The notes beneath the pieces were generated by a model that saw only the letters and a list, made by a program, of their open reading frames with translations, ran no database searches and was not told the origin of the DNA. A DNA stretch of 64,000 nt from JBNLBS01 sp050303415. Lineage in GTDB: Bacteria; Pseudomonadota; Gammaproteobacteria; Methylococcales; Methylomonadaceae. Of the stretch, positions 34,487-43,074 are shown piece by piece (positions within the stretch are counted from its first letter, which is position 1; the number at the start of each line of letters is the position of its first letter). Location: contig JBNLBS010000017.1 of assembly GCA_050303415.1 (NCBI GenBank), forward strand, positions 26,994 to 90,993. The letters run 5' to 3'. Made by a program: the position numbers and the translations under genes.

Positions 34487-34588
34487 GTAACGGCTCAGAC
34501 ATACTTTGTATGTCATAAACGTAGTGTGTTTAGCGCTGCAGCTAATTAGCGGCATGTAGCGCAGTTACATAGTATGTTGAACCGTTAC
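34487..34588. repeat. 102-bp element with imperfect terminal inverted repeats (MITE-like)
   Basis: The ends are GTAACGGCTCAGACATACT and, read from the other side, GTAACGGTTCAACATACT, a match of 16 of about 19 with one gap. An inner palindrome ACATACTTTGTATGT and further short hairpins fill the middle. A T-rich run (TATTTTTT) follows the right end, so a transcript could terminate here. It may be a small non-autonomous repeat or a complex terminator. Confidence 0.55.
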
Positions 34589-34619
34589 TATTTTTTAAAT
34601 ATAACGATAAGAAGTAAAA

Positions 34620-35153
34620 ATGTTTGAAATTGAATACGAATTCCGGGAAGAAGACCTGATCCATTTTAATGAAATTCAGTTTATGAGATCGGATGAGATA
34701 CAGGACAATATAAGAAAAAACCGTTTAATGGTGCCCGGAGTTTTGGCCGCAATTGGTTTGTTTTATTACATCTATTATGGCGATGTAATGTCAGCCGCCT
34801 ATGTGATGGGTATTGCACTGTTATGGGGGATTTTATCCCCTAAAGTCATGATGCTGGATTTACGCAGACAAATATTGACCAACTATACCAATAAGGAAAA
34901 GGTTAATATGTTTGGTTCTTACACTTTAAGAATTGATCCGCAAGATCCAAAATACCTGATCGAAAAATCGCCCAGTGGGAAGCATAAAATGGCCTGGGAA
35001 GATCTGGTTCGGGTTGAATATGGAAAACGCTATGTTTATATCTTTATTGACCTGAGTACCGCACTGGTGATTCCGGTTGAAACGGTTAAGAAAGGTGACC
35101 TGGAAAAATTTGCCGAACAGGCGGAAAAAATGATCGAGCGGGCTGCCGGCTAA
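34620..35153 (+). CDS. YcxB-like membrane protein
   Basis: A 177-residue protein with an N-terminal soluble part (MFEIEYEFREEDLIHFNE), two close hydrophobic helices at about 39-54 and 58-73, and a C-terminal domain resembling the YcxB group: YTLRIDPQDPKYLIEK, then MAWEDLVRVEYGKRYVYIFID and ALVIPVE. Proteins of this layout are common and of unknown role; the C-terminal part looks like a PH-like fold. AAGAAG precedes the ATG. After the stop, TGGGGTA pairs with TACCCCA at 35160-35188, a possible weak terminator. Confidence 0.78.
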   Translation: MFEIEYEFREEDLIHFNEIQFMRSDEIQDNIRKNRLMVPGVLAAIGLFYYIYYGDVMSAAYVMGIALLWGILSPKVMMLDLRRQILTNYTNKEKVNMFGSYTLRIDPQDPKYLIEKSPSGKHKMAWEDLVRVEYGKRYVYIFIDLSTALVIPVETVKKGDLEKFAEQAEKMIERAAG

Positions 35154-35193
35154 ATAACATGGGGTATGGGGAAAACCTCTTACCCCACAAACT

Positions 35194-35370
35194 TTAAACC
35201 CCGTCTCTGGCTTGGATATAGCGTCGGCAGGCATCTACGCATTCAGGTTTGCTTGGATACGGCCCGCCGATTTTCTCGACAGTATAAAACCACCAACCCT
35301 GCTGATTGACGAAATAACGGTCTTGAGGGTTGAATACAGGCTTTGGGGGACGGTAGGGTTTCTTTTTCAT
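35194..35370 (-). CDS. small conserved protein (58 aa)
   Basis: A 58-residue open frame in a gap on the plus strand. The product is basic at the start (MKKKPYRPPKPVFNPQDRYF), then has QQGWWFYTVEKIGGPYPSK and ends ECVDACRRYIQARDGV. The aromatic WWFYT and GGPYPS words recall short proteins of Gammaproteobacteria in which a Trp-rich strand is followed by a G-P-(F/Y) turn. No ribosome site of note is visible, so expression is not sure. It converges on the YcxB-like gene. Role unknown. Confidence 0.6.
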   Translation of the reverse strand: MKKKPYRPPKPVFNPQDRYFVNQQGWWFYTVEKIGGPYPSKPECVDACRRYIQARDGV

Positions 35371-35515
35371 ATGGCTATTCTAGCTGAATCCGGGACTGAA
35401 TTTCCTTATAAAACCGCTTTAACCACAAAGTACGATTATGTAAAAAATTCCTGGCGACAGGGATAGATGCTTTATTTCGATTTAGATCGAAACCTTACAA
35501 TTTGTTTTTAGGTTT

Positions 35516-37399
35516 ATGCTTAATTTTAAAAATATTTCATTACGCCGAGGCGCCAGGGTCTTATTTGCTAATGCCTCGTTCACCATTCATAAAGGTCAAA
35601 AAGCTGGTGTTACAGGTGCCAATGGTGTGGGTAAATCCAGTTTGTTTGCCTTGGTGCGTAATGAACTGCATTTGGATGCGGGTGATTTTTCCATGCCGCC
35701 GGGGCTGGAAATTGCCCATGTCGCCCAGGAGACACCGGCGGTCAGTTGTTCTGCAATCGATTATGTTCTGGACGGTGATAGAGAATTAAGGCGATTACAA
35801 ACCCAGCTGAGTCGTGCCGAACAGGCTAATGATGGTGTTCAACAAGCGGAATTGCATGCGGCTTTGGATGCCATTGATGGTTATAGTGCAGAGTCCAGAG
35901 CCTCGCGTTTAATGAGTGGCCTGGGATTTAGTCAGGAAAAACAGCAGAATCCGGTCAGCTCTTTTTCCGGCGGCTGGCGGATGCGTTTAAACCTGGCTCA
36001 GGCCTTAATGTGCCGCTCTGATGTCTTGTTGCTCGATGAGCCAACCAATCACCTTGATCTGGATGCCGTTATCTGGTTGCAGGACTGGCTGGTTAAATAT
36101 CCCGGCACATTGTTGCTGATTTCACATGATCGTGATTTTCTTGACGCCATTACCAGTCATATCATTCATATTGAGCAGAATAAGGCGGAAATTTATACCG
36201 GCAACTATTCGGCGTTTGAAAAGATGCGGGCTGAAAAATTGGCGCAGCAACAGGCATCTTATGAGCGTCAACAGCGGGAAATAGCACATATACAAAGTTT
36301 TATTACCCGTTTTAAAGCCAAGGCAACTAAAGCGAAGCAGGCGCAAAGCCGGGTTAAAACCCTGGAACGAATGGAGATAATTGCACAAGCACATGTGGAT
36401 TCTCCGTTTCATTTCGGTTTTTTTCAGCCGGAAAAGCTGCCTAACCCCTTGCTGCAACTGGAAGAGGCCGATGTCGGTTACAGCGATAAAACAATTTTGA
36501 CCAAGGCTTCCTTATCAATCAGTCCTGGCGATAGAATCGGGCTGCTGGGCCCCAACGGCGCAGGTAAATCAACCCTGATTAAGGTCCTGGCCGGCGCCAT
36601 GCAGCCGTTAACCGGGATAAGAAGGCCGGCTGAACATATTAAAATTGGTTATTTTGCCCAGCATCAACTGGAACAATTGACACTGGATGAAAGTCCGCTT
36701 TGGCATTTACAGAAACTGGATAAGCAGGAGACAGAAAAAGATTTGCGTAATTATCTGGGGGGATTTGACTTTCAGGGTGATAAAGTTTTTGACCCGGTGG
36801 CGCCGTTTTCCGGCGGAGAAAAAGCACGGCTGGTGTTGGCTCTTTTGGTGTATCAGAAGCCAAATTTATTGCTGCTGGATGAACCGACCAATCATCTGGA
36901 TCTGGAAATGCGACATGCCCTGAGTGTGGCTTTACAGGATTATGTTGGCGCCATGTTGGTGGTTTCGCATGACCGGCATTTATTGCGTTCGGTCACAGAC
37001 CAGTTAATGTTGGTTGCCGATGGTCAGGTGCAAAACTTTGACGGTGACCTGGATGACTATAAAAACTGGTTGTCGGAGCAGAAGCGAAGCGAAGATAAAG
37101 GCGCAGAAAAAACACAGCCGGTATTGTCAAAAAAAGAGCAGCGGAAACTTGAGGCGGAACGCAGGCAAAAATACAAACCTCTGTATGATGCGTTAAAAAG
37201 AGCGGAAAACGCGGTCGAAAAATACCATAATGAACAAAAGCTGCTGGAACAGCAACTGGCTGATCCGGCTATTTATGAAGATGCTGCAAAAGACAGGTTA
37301 AAGCAGTTGATGGAGGATAAAGTCAAGGTAGATAAAGCATTGCAGCAGGCTGAAGATGACTGGCTGACTGCAGAGGAAAAACTTGACGAGGCAGATTAA
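35516..37399 (+). CDS. yheS: ABC-F ATPase, YheS-like
   Basis: A 627-residue ABC-F protein with two ATPase domains and no membrane segment. Walker A motifs are GANGVGKSS (about residue 35) and GPNGAGKST (about 345); signatures are SSFSGGWRMRLNLA and FSGGEKARLVLA; Walker B with H-switch is LLLDEPTNHLDLD and LLLDEPTNHLDLE. Between them lies the charged P-site-tRNA-interaction linker (about 240-300). The C-terminus is a coiled coil (about 535-627). ABC-F factors act on the ribosome to relieve stalled translation. It stands alone, and I favour YheS over Uup by its linker and tail. Confidence 0.93.
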   Translation: MLNFKNISLRRGARVLFANASFTIHKGQKAGVTGANGVGKSSLFALVRNELHLDAGDFSMPPGLEIAHVAQETPAVSCSAIDYVLDGDRELRRLQTQLSRAEQANDGVQQAELHAALDAIDGYSAESRASRLMSGLGFSQEKQQNPVSSFSGGWRMRLNLAQALMCRSDVLLLDEPTNHLDLDAVIWLQDWLVKYPGTLLLISHDRDFLDAITSHIIHIEQNKAEIYTGNYSAFEKMRAEKLAQQQASYERQQREIAHIQSFITRFKAKATKAKQAQSRVKTLERMEIIAQAHVDSPFHFGFFQPEKLPNPLLQLEEADVGYSDKTILTKASLSISPGDRIGLLGPNGAGKSTLIKVLAGAMQPLTGIRRPAEHIKIGYFAQHQLEQLTLDESPLWHLQKLDKQETEKDLRNYLGGFDFQGDKVFDPVAPFSGGEKARLVLALLVYQKPNLLLLDEPTNHLDLEMRHALSVALQDYVGAMLVVSHDRHLLRSVTDQLMLVADGQVQNFDGDLDDYKNWLSEQKRSEDKGAEKTQPVLSKKEQRKLEAERRQKYKPLYDALKRAENAVEKYHNEQKLLEQQLADPAIYEDAAKDRLKQLMEDKVKVDKALQQAEDDWLTAEEKLDEAD

Positions 37400-37654
37400 C
37401 TTTAAGACCTCAGGTGAACGCTAAAATTATTATGAGGTATGGAATGTTATTTCCAACTTATTTTGTTATTGCTTGCCAATTGGGCATTTTAATCCTATAT
37501 CTTGCCGAATGAGTCTCGACAAGGACCAGGGCTGTGGTCATAACGCCTACTGGATTTTTAAAGCCAAGAACGGGTTGAATAAAGATAATGCCACGCTCTT
37601 TTTTAACAAATCCCTATTTTTATAAAATCGTGCTTAACAGAGGTTTTTAGGACA

Positions 37655-38173
37655 ATGATCGAAATAATCATGCGTTTATTTGAAATTTGCCTGTTTAAAA
37701 AAGGTCCGCAGGATCTTCCCGTGTCGGCATGGTTATTACGGTTTCTATTGCTTTTCTATGCATTGGTCAATTTTTTAATTCTGTATATCAATGCCGGTTG
37801 GTCAATGGCATTGATGCAATTGGTAGTCGAGATTATGTTGGTTTTGGGCTTTGCCTGGCTGTTGCTGGCTATTGTACATAAATCGGAACGTTTCATTCAG
37901 ACAGCTTGTGCTTTATTGGGTACCGATGCCTTAATCAGCTTTTTTGCCATACCGGCGGTGGCAACATTGATATCGGGCCGAGCGGTTGGGTTAGAAATGG
38001 CTTATTTGGCCATGCTTGGGTTAATGCTGTGGCATTGGGCGGTAACCGGACATATAATTCGACATGCCATATCCAAACCGTTGTTTATTGGTATGATGGT
38101 TGCGCTACTTTATTTATTAAGTTCTTATCAGGTCATAACATTATTATTTCCTGAAATTGTCGTTGTCGAATAG
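37655..38173 (+). CDS. hypothetical membrane protein (Yip1-like layout)
   Basis: A 172-residue integral membrane protein with about five hydrophobic helices (roughly 24-45, 52-70, 80-104, 112-130 and 142-163). The N-terminus MIEIIMRLFEICLFKKGPQDLP, seen here in parts as RLFEICLFKKGPQDLP, is a pattern found in small uncharacterised inner-membrane proteins of Gammaproteobacteria. It lies nine bases before the universal stress gene and may be co-transcribed with it and with the cobU-cobT unit. No functional motif is visible. Confidence 0.75.
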   Translation: MIEIIMRLFEICLFKKGPQDLPVSAWLLRFLLLFYALVNFLILYINAGWSMALMQLVVEIMLVLGFAWLLLAIVHKSERFIQTACALLGTDALISFFAIPAVATLISGRAVGLEMAYLAMLGLMLWHWAVTGHIIRHAISKPLFIGMMVALLYLLSSYQVITLLFPEIVVVE

Positions 38174-38182
38174 GAGGTCGTT

Positions 38183-38626
38183 ATGGAGGGTTACAAACAT
38201 ATTCTAGTTGCTGCTGATTTTACTGATCATGGCGAAGATGTAGTGAAACGGGCAAAGGATTTGGCAGGAAAATATCAGGCAAAATTGAGTATCATTCATG
38301 TGGTTGATAATCTACCTATAACCGATGCAGCCTATGGACCTGTAATTCCATTTGAAGTCGATCTGACTGAAGAACTGATGGCGGCGGCAAAAAAACGCCT
38401 AACCGATCAAATCGAAAAACAAGGCCTTAAGATTGAAAAGCAATGGCTGGAACTGGGGAGTCCAAAGCTGGAAATTATTCGAATTGCCGATGAAAATGAT
38501 ATTGATTTAATTGTTGTCGGTTCACATGGTCGCCATGGTTTGGCCTTGTTGCTGGGCTCAACCGCAAATGGCGTGTTACATCATGCTAAGTGTGATGTGA
38601 TGGCGGTTAGATTGCAGGACGATTGA
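38183..38626 (+). CDS. universal stress protein, UspA family
   Basis: A 147-residue Usp. The fold shows YKHILVAADFTDHGEDVVKR, IIHVVDNLP and the ATP-binding G-2X-G-9X-GS pattern, GSHGRHGLALLLGSTANG, near the C-terminus, so it is of the nucleotide-binding kind. AGGAGG lies upstream of the ATG. One base separates its stop from the TTG start of cobU, so stress and cobinamide genes may be joined in one transcript. Its binding partner is not known. Confidence 0.93.
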   Translation: MEGYKHILVAADFTDHGEDVVKRAKDLAGKYQAKLSIIHVVDNLPITDAAYGPVIPFEVDLTEELMAAAKKRLTDQIEKQGLKIEKQWLELGSPKLEIIRIADENDIDLIVVGSHGRHGLALLLGSTANGVLHHAKCDVMAVRLQDD

Positions 38627-38627
38627 T

Positions 38628-39149
38628 TTGCAAACCTTGATTCTGGGCGGTGCCCGATCCGGCAAAAGCCGATACGCAGAACAACGGGCTAAGGATTCGG
38701 GCAAAGAGGTTATCTATATTGCTACTGCGCAGGCGCATGACGGTGAAATGATGGCGCGTATCAAGCAACATCAAAACAATAGGCCGATTAATTGGCGAAC
38801 GGTGGAAGAGCCGGAAAAGTTAGCGGTTGTGCTGGCGAAAAATGCAACTGACCATACCTGTATTTTGGTCGATTGTTTAACGTTATGGCTGAGTAATATT
38901 TTAATTGACCGCCAAGGGTTTATTCAGGAACAATTCTTCGTCGAGCAAACCGAAGCCTTGTATGAAACACTGGTTGACCTGCCTGGACAGTTATTGTTAG
39001 TCAGTAATGAAGTCGGTATGGGCATTATTCCATTAGGTGCGGGTACGCGCCGTTATGTCGATGAAGCCGGGCGTTTACATCAGCGTTTGGCTCAGCAATG
39101 TCAACAGGTTGTTATGGTTACTGCAGGGTTGCCTCAAATATTAAAATGA
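38628..39149 (+). CDS. cobU: adenosylcobinamide kinase/guanylyltransferase
   Basis: A 173-residue bifunctional enzyme that phosphorylates adenosylcobinamide and adds GMP to it. The P-loop is GGARSGKS at residues 7-14, followed by RYAEQRA; VIYIATAQAHDGEMMARI is the second conserved block, with the guanylylated histidine in IKQHQNNRP near residue 46; LVDCLTLWLSN and LVSNEVGMGIIP are Walker B-like and GTP-binding segments. The start is TTG. It overlaps cobT by four bases (ATGA). Length is normal for the family. Confidence 0.93.
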   Translation: MQTLILGGARSGKSRYAEQRAKDSGKEVIYIATAQAHDGEMMARIKQHQNNRPINWRTVEEPEKLAVVLAKNATDHTCILVDCLTLWLSNILIDRQGFIQEQFFVEQTEALYETLVDLPGQLLLVSNEVGMGIIPLGAGTRRYVDEAGRLHQRLAQQCQQVVMVTAGLPQILK

Positions 39150-40201
39150 TAAACCGTTTAACTGACAAGATCCCAATGCCCAGTGAGCAATGCAAACAAC
39201 TGGCATGGCAAAGACAGGGGCAGTTGACCAAGCCCGCAGGTTCACTAGGCATGCTGGAAGAGATTGCGGTGCGTCTGGCGGCATTGCAACAAACCCATAC
39301 GCCAACGCTGGAACGGCTTTGGGTATCGGTTTTTGCTGCTGATCATGGTGTGGTTGAGACAGGCGTGTCTGCATTTCCGCAGAGTGTTACGACGGCAATG
39401 GTACATAACTTTATTCAGGGTGGAGCGGCGGTTAATGTGTTGTCTAAAAGGCAGCAGGCACATTTCGAAGTGGTCGATACCGGCCTGGTTGAAAAGCTGG
39501 AGGTAGACGGTTTAATAATCGACAGAGCGGGTGCGGGTACGGCAAACTTTGCCAAACAGCCGGCGATGACCGAAAGCCAATTGGCTATCGCTCTAAATGC
39601 AGGTAAACATGCGATAGAAAGGGCGTTGGTCAAGCATGCACAGGTGTTCATTGGCGGTGAAATGGGGATAGGTAATACTACCAGTGCCAGCGCTTTAGCC
39701 AGTGTGTTGTTACAATTGCCGGCAAGCTGTTTAACCGGTGCCGGAACGGGGCTCGATAAACAAGGTATCGAATATAAAAGTAAGGTGATTGAGCAGGCAA
39801 TTACTTTGCATAAAGCAAATCTGATCACACCGGTTGCCATTCTCCAACATTTGGGGGGGTTTGAAATTGCAGCCTTACTGGGTGCTTATTTGTACGCGGC
39901 CCAAAATGCCTTGCCGGTATTGATTGACGGTTTTATCAGTTCGGTCGCCGCACTGCTTGCTGTTAAAATAAACCCCGCGTGTCAAAGCTGGTTTTTATAT
40001 AGCCATAAATCACAGGAACAGGGTCATCAACGGGTGTTGGATGCGTTAAACGCCAGACCTTTGCTGGACCTGCATATGCGTCTTGGAGAGGCCAGTGGGG
40101 CTTTGGTCGCCGTACCCTTACTGCAAGCAGCCTGTGATTTACACAATCAAATGGCAACATTTGAACAGGCACAGATAAAGAATAACAACAATAGTGCATA
40201 A
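39146..40201 (+). CDS. cobT: nicotinate-nucleotide-dimethylbenzimidazole phosphoribosyltransferase
   Basis: A 351-residue CobT, which makes alpha-ribazole phosphate from dimethylbenzimidazole and nicotinate mononucleotide. Recognisable are QLTKPAGSLGMLEEIA, FAADHGVVETGVSAFP, the GEMGIGNTTSASAL loop (near residue 178) and GFISSVAALLA. The catalytic glutamate should be in LDLHMRLGEASGA near residue 315. Its ATG overlaps the cobU stop. bluB, which makes dimethylbenzimidazole, lies three genes later, so substrate and user are together. Confidence 0.95.
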   Translation: MINRLTDKIPMPSEQCKQLAWQRQGQLTKPAGSLGMLEEIAVRLAALQQTHTPTLERLWVSVFAADHGVVETGVSAFPQSVTTAMVHNFIQGGAAVNVLSKRQQAHFEVVDTGLVEKLEVDGLIIDRAGAGTANFAKQPAMTESQLAIALNAGKHAIERALVKHAQVFIGGEMGIGNTTSASALASVLLQLPASCLTGAGTGLDKQGIEYKSKVIEQAITLHKANLITPVAILQHLGGFEIAALLGAYLYAAQNALPVLIDGFISSVAALLAVKINPACQSWFLYSHKSQEQGHQRVLDALNARPLLDLHMRLGEASGALVAVPLLQAACDLHNQMATFEQAQIKNNNNSA

Positions 40202-40226
40202 GAATTTAACTTAAGGTAAACAAAAA

Positions 40227-40640
40227 ATGATTGGAAAAGTAACAAGCTATAACCCTGAGACACAAACCGGCGCAATTCAATGTGAAGGTGATTTTTATGA
40301 ATTTCATCTGGATGACTGGGTTTCATCGGCTGATCCCGAAGTGGATGATGCGGTAAATTTTGTCGGAAAAAAAGGGATGGGTAAGGCCGTTTATCTGGTT
40401 GGTGATTATTTAAATAAACAGGGGGCGGTAAAATCCAGATTACTGGCGGCATTTTTAGCCTTAATATTAGGCTGGTGCGGCGCACATCGAATTTATTTGG
40501 GTTACTACTGGGTGGCACTGGCTCAAATTATCTTTACTGCCTTGACCATGGGCTTCGGTCTGGTTTGGGGCTTTATCGAATGTATTTTATTGTTTGGCGG
40601 TCAAATGAATAAAGATGCCAAAGGGCGTCCGTTAAAATAA
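40227..40640 (+). CDS. TM2-domain protein with cold-shock/OB-like N-terminus
   Basis: A 137-residue two-part protein. Residues 1-58 resemble a cold-shock or OB fold: IGKVTSYNPETQTGAIQCEG, FYEFHLDDW and VDDAVNFVGKKG mirror the GxV..Y....GFI pattern. Residues about 68-125 are a TM2 domain with two helices around a short turn, and the signature LGWCGAHRIYLGYYWVA. The gene stands in the cobT-cobS unit, but no link to cobalamin is obvious. Proteins of this layout occur in several Gammaproteobacteria with no known role. Confidence 0.82.
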   Translation: MIGKVTSYNPETQTGAIQCEGDFYEFHLDDWVSSADPEVDDAVNFVGKKGMGKAVYLVGDYLNKQGAVKSRLLAAFLALILGWCGAHRIYLGYYWVALAQIIFTALTMGFGLVWGFIECILLFGGQMNKDAKGRPLK

Positions 40641-40645
40641 CTTTT

Positions 40646-41368
40646 ATGCTAATTGCGTGGGTGTTGGCCATACAGTTTTTAACCCGCATTCCGGTGCCGG
40701 TACACTTTATCGCAACTGATCGGCAATTAGGCCAGTCAGTGTTGTTTTATCCATTGGTCGGTCTAATTATCGGTGCCTTGTTATGGCTCTTGGCTGGGTT
40801 ATTGCCCCCGACCAGCTTGGGCGCCGCTTTTCTGCTTTGCGTTTGGGTATTGATCACAGGCGGTTTGCATCTGGATGGGTTGGCCGATTGTGCCGATGCC
40901 TGGGTCGGCGGTATCGGTGATAAATCCCGTACCATTGCCATTATGAAAGACCCGGCGGCCGGGCCTTCGGCGGTGGTTATCCTAACTCTGCTGTTATTAT
41001 TAAAATGGTCGGCAATATTGGCCTTGATTGAGCAGCAACAGCTGGCGCCGTTATTATTGATTCCAGTGCTGGGCCGTTCCGCTATTATGGCGATGATGTT
41101 AACCACACCTTATGTTAGCCGGGGCGGGTTGGCGGAAAAGCTGCTGGCAAATTTATCGAAACAAACGGGGCTGATTATTTTATTAGTTACGCTATTAATA
41201 AGCGTTTATGTACTGGGTATTGTGCCTGTTACTGCTGCTACCGGTGTTTTTTTTATCGTACGATATTGGACCCTGCAGCGCCTGGATGGCGCAACCGGTG
41301 ATGTCTATGGCGCGTTAGTGGAACTGGTGGAAGTGGCTGCCTTGGTAGCGATGGTGATATATGAGTAA
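40646..41368 (+). CDS. cobS: adenosylcobinamide-GDP ribazoletransferase (cobalamin synthase)
   Basis: A 240-residue integral membrane enzyme with about six helices. It joins alpha-ribazole (or its phosphate) with adenosylcobinamide-GDP. Signatures are IQFLTRIPVPVHF at the start, HLDGLADCADAWVG (near residue 73, metal-binding aspartates) and IMKDPAAGPSAVVIL. The five-base gap after the TM2 gene and the eight-base overlap with bluB show a tight operon, placing the last synthesis step with BluB and CobT. Confidence 0.94.
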   Translation: MLIAWVLAIQFLTRIPVPVHFIATDRQLGQSVLFYPLVGLIIGALLWLLAGLLPPTSLGAAFLLCVWVLITGGLHLDGLADCADAWVGGIGDKSRTIAIMKDPAAGPSAVVILTLLLLLKWSAILALIEQQQLAPLLLIPVLGRSAIMAMMLTTPYVSRGGLAEKLLANLSKQTGLIILLVTLLISVYVLGIVPVTAATGVFFIVRYWTLQRLDGATGDVYGALVELVEVAALVAMVIYE

Positions 41369-42008
41369 GCATCGCTTTACCGATGAGCAAGTGCAAGGGG
41401 TTTACAAAGCTATCGCAGAACGGCGTGATATGCGTCATTTTCTATCTGATCCTATTGATTCAGGGATTTTGAATAGACTGCTGCAGGCTGCAAATCAGGC
41501 CGGCAGTGTCGGGTTGATGCAGCCGTGGCGATTTATTCGGATTACCGATCAGAAATTAAGAAAAAAAATTCATGACATAGTCGAGCTGGAGCGCCAGCAA
41601 ACTGCAAAAGCATTGGGTGAGCGTGAAGATGAGTTTATGAAGCTTAAGGTTGAAGGAGTTTTGGATTGTGCTGAATTATTAATCGTTGCCTTACCTGATA
41701 AACGTGAAAAACATATTTTTGGCCGTAGAACCCTGCCGGAAATGGATATAGCCTCTACCGCCTGTGCCATTCAAAACTTGTGGCTGGCAGCCAGGGCTGA
41801 AGGTTTGGGTATGGGTTGGGTATCAATTTTTGATCCAGTCGCTCTGGCACGATTACTGTCCATGCCCGAAGGCAGTCAACCCATCGCCATCTTATGTTTG
41901 GGGTATGTCGATGAGTTTTACCCCAAACCTATGCTGGAAATTGAAGAGTGGGCTCAAGGCAAACCATTGGAAGCCTTTGTCTCGGAAAATAGCTGGCGGC
42001 TGGATTAG
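41361..42008 (+). CDS. bluB: 5,6-dimethylbenzimidazole synthase BluB
   Basis: A 215-residue BluB of the nitroreductase fold, which cuts FMNH2 with O2 to form dimethylbenzimidazole, the lower ligand of B12. Typical segments are IAERRDMRHFLSDPI, AGSVGLMQPWRFIRI, FGRRTLPEMDIASTACAIQ (D near residue 32 and S near 131 are family catalytic positions by pattern) and GLGMGWVSIFDP. It needs O2, so the organism makes B12 in air. The start overlaps cobS by eight bases. Confidence 0.93.
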   Translation: MSKHRFTDEQVQGVYKAIAERRDMRHFLSDPIDSGILNRLLQAANQAGSVGLMQPWRFIRITDQKLRKKIHDIVELERQQTAKALGEREDEFMKLKVEGVLDCAELLIVALPDKREKHIFGRRTLPEMDIASTACAIQNLWLAARAEGLGMGWVSIFDPVALARLLSMPEGSQPIAILCLGYVDEFYPKPMLEIEEWAQGKPLEAFVSENSWRLD

Positions 42009-42013
42009 CCGGT

Positions 42014-42835
42014 TTATTTAGGCTTAACGCGCAGATAAATAACGTAATAAACAAAACCGACTAAAACACTTCCGCCAATCAGGTTCCCTAAAATGACCGG
42101 AACCAGATTGCTAAAAAAGCCAAGCCAGGTAATGGCATCGGCTTGAGCACTCACAAATCCCGACGCTTTTAACAGCATTCCCATGGGAATAAAGTACATA
42201 TTGGCAATACTGTGTTCGAAACCAGCAGCAACAAAAGCGGAAATTGGAAACACAATAGCAACAACTTTATCAAATACGCTACGTCCTGCCAGTGCCATCC
42301 AAACTGCCATACAGACCAGGATATTGCATAACGCGCCTCTGAAAAAAGCCGTCCAGAATGGCAAGGTGCATTTTCCGGCGGCTATTTTCATATAGAGAGC
42401 GGCAATTGCACCGTTATTCATATCTGCATGACCGGATAAGAATACCAAGACTGCCAGTCCAGCTGCTCCGACAAAATTGGCCAAGCAAATAATCAGCCAG
42501 TTTTTTAGTAAATCACCGGTGGTAATTTTGCCGTCCGCCCAGGCCATGGCTTGTAAATTGTTGCCGGTAAATAATTCTGCACCGGCTACCACAACCAGAA
42601 TAAGCCCTAATGAGAATGCCAGTCCTCCTAGCACCTGACTGGCGGCAAAACCTAAGCTAGCATCTGATTTGATCAGCACAAAATAAAGCGCGCCTAGACC
42701 GATAAAAGACCCCGCCAGCACCCCGAGCATAATCATGGCAGTTAATGGAATTTGTGTTTTGGCAACACCAACATTTTCGACCCGTCCGGCTATCTCTTTG
42801 GGGGAGTATGCATCAAAACCAAAAATCTCAGTCAT
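42014..42835 (-). CDS. formate/nitrite transporter (FNT) family protein
   Basis: A 273-residue FNT channel with six to seven helices. The N-terminus has AYSPKEIAGRVENVGVAK; helix patterns are LGALYFVLIKSD, LVVVAGAELFTGNNLQAMAW (the family signature) and FEHSIANMYFIPMG (histidine gate). FocA passes formate and NirC passes nitrite; the sequence alone does not tell them apart. It converges with bluB, five bases away. A neighbour further along encodes a NapC-type cytochrome, which would fit nitrite, but it is not adjacent. Confidence 0.9.
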   Translation of the reverse strand: MTEIFGFDAYSPKEIAGRVENVGVAKTQIPLTAMIMLGVLAGSFIGLGALYFVLIKSDASLGFAASQVLGGLAFSLGLILVVVAGAELFTGNNLQAMAWADGKITTGDLLKNWLIICLANFVGAAGLAVLVFLSGHADMNNGAIAALYMKIAAGKCTLPFWTAFFRGALCNILVCMAVWMALAGRSVFDKVVAIVFPISAFVAAGFEHSIANMYFIPMGMLLKASGFVSAQADAITWLGFFSNLVPVILGNLIGGSVLVGFVYYVIYLRVKPK

Positions 42836-43035
42836 TCAAAAGCTCCTACTTAATTATCAGTTAACGGTTTTACTATAGAGCAGAATACACAAAAAGTAAG
42901 GGTGCCGGAAGGGGAGATGAAAAAGTAAATCGGTCAAGTGGATGATTTAAACAAACTGGCTCTGAGTGGTTACTTTTTATAATATCTGATAATGCCGTAA
43001 TTTTAGATATAAATAGAAGCAAGGAGTGGGGAAAT

Positions 43036-43074
43036 ATGAAAAGTATATTTGTTGGGTTAATTTGTGCTAATTGA
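43036..43074 (+). other. possible 12-codon leader frame before the hydrolase gene
   Basis: AAGGAG at 43021-43026 is nine bases before an ATG that opens a 12-residue frame (MKSIFVGLICAN). Its stop TGA overlaps the ATG at 43074 of the hydrolase. The hydrolase itself lacks a good ribosome site, so coupled re-initiation is possible. The peptide looks like the start of a signal sequence, so a frameshifted signal peptide is the other reading. Confidence 0.4.

Noticed and set aside
34620..35153. YcxB-like gene as part of the ndh unit
   Set aside because: A 102-base palindromic, terminator-like element and T-run separate them.
35212..35466. An 84-residue plus-strand frame after the YcxB-like gene
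   Set aside because: The opposite-strand 58-residue frame has better protein character; this one lacks a ribosome site.
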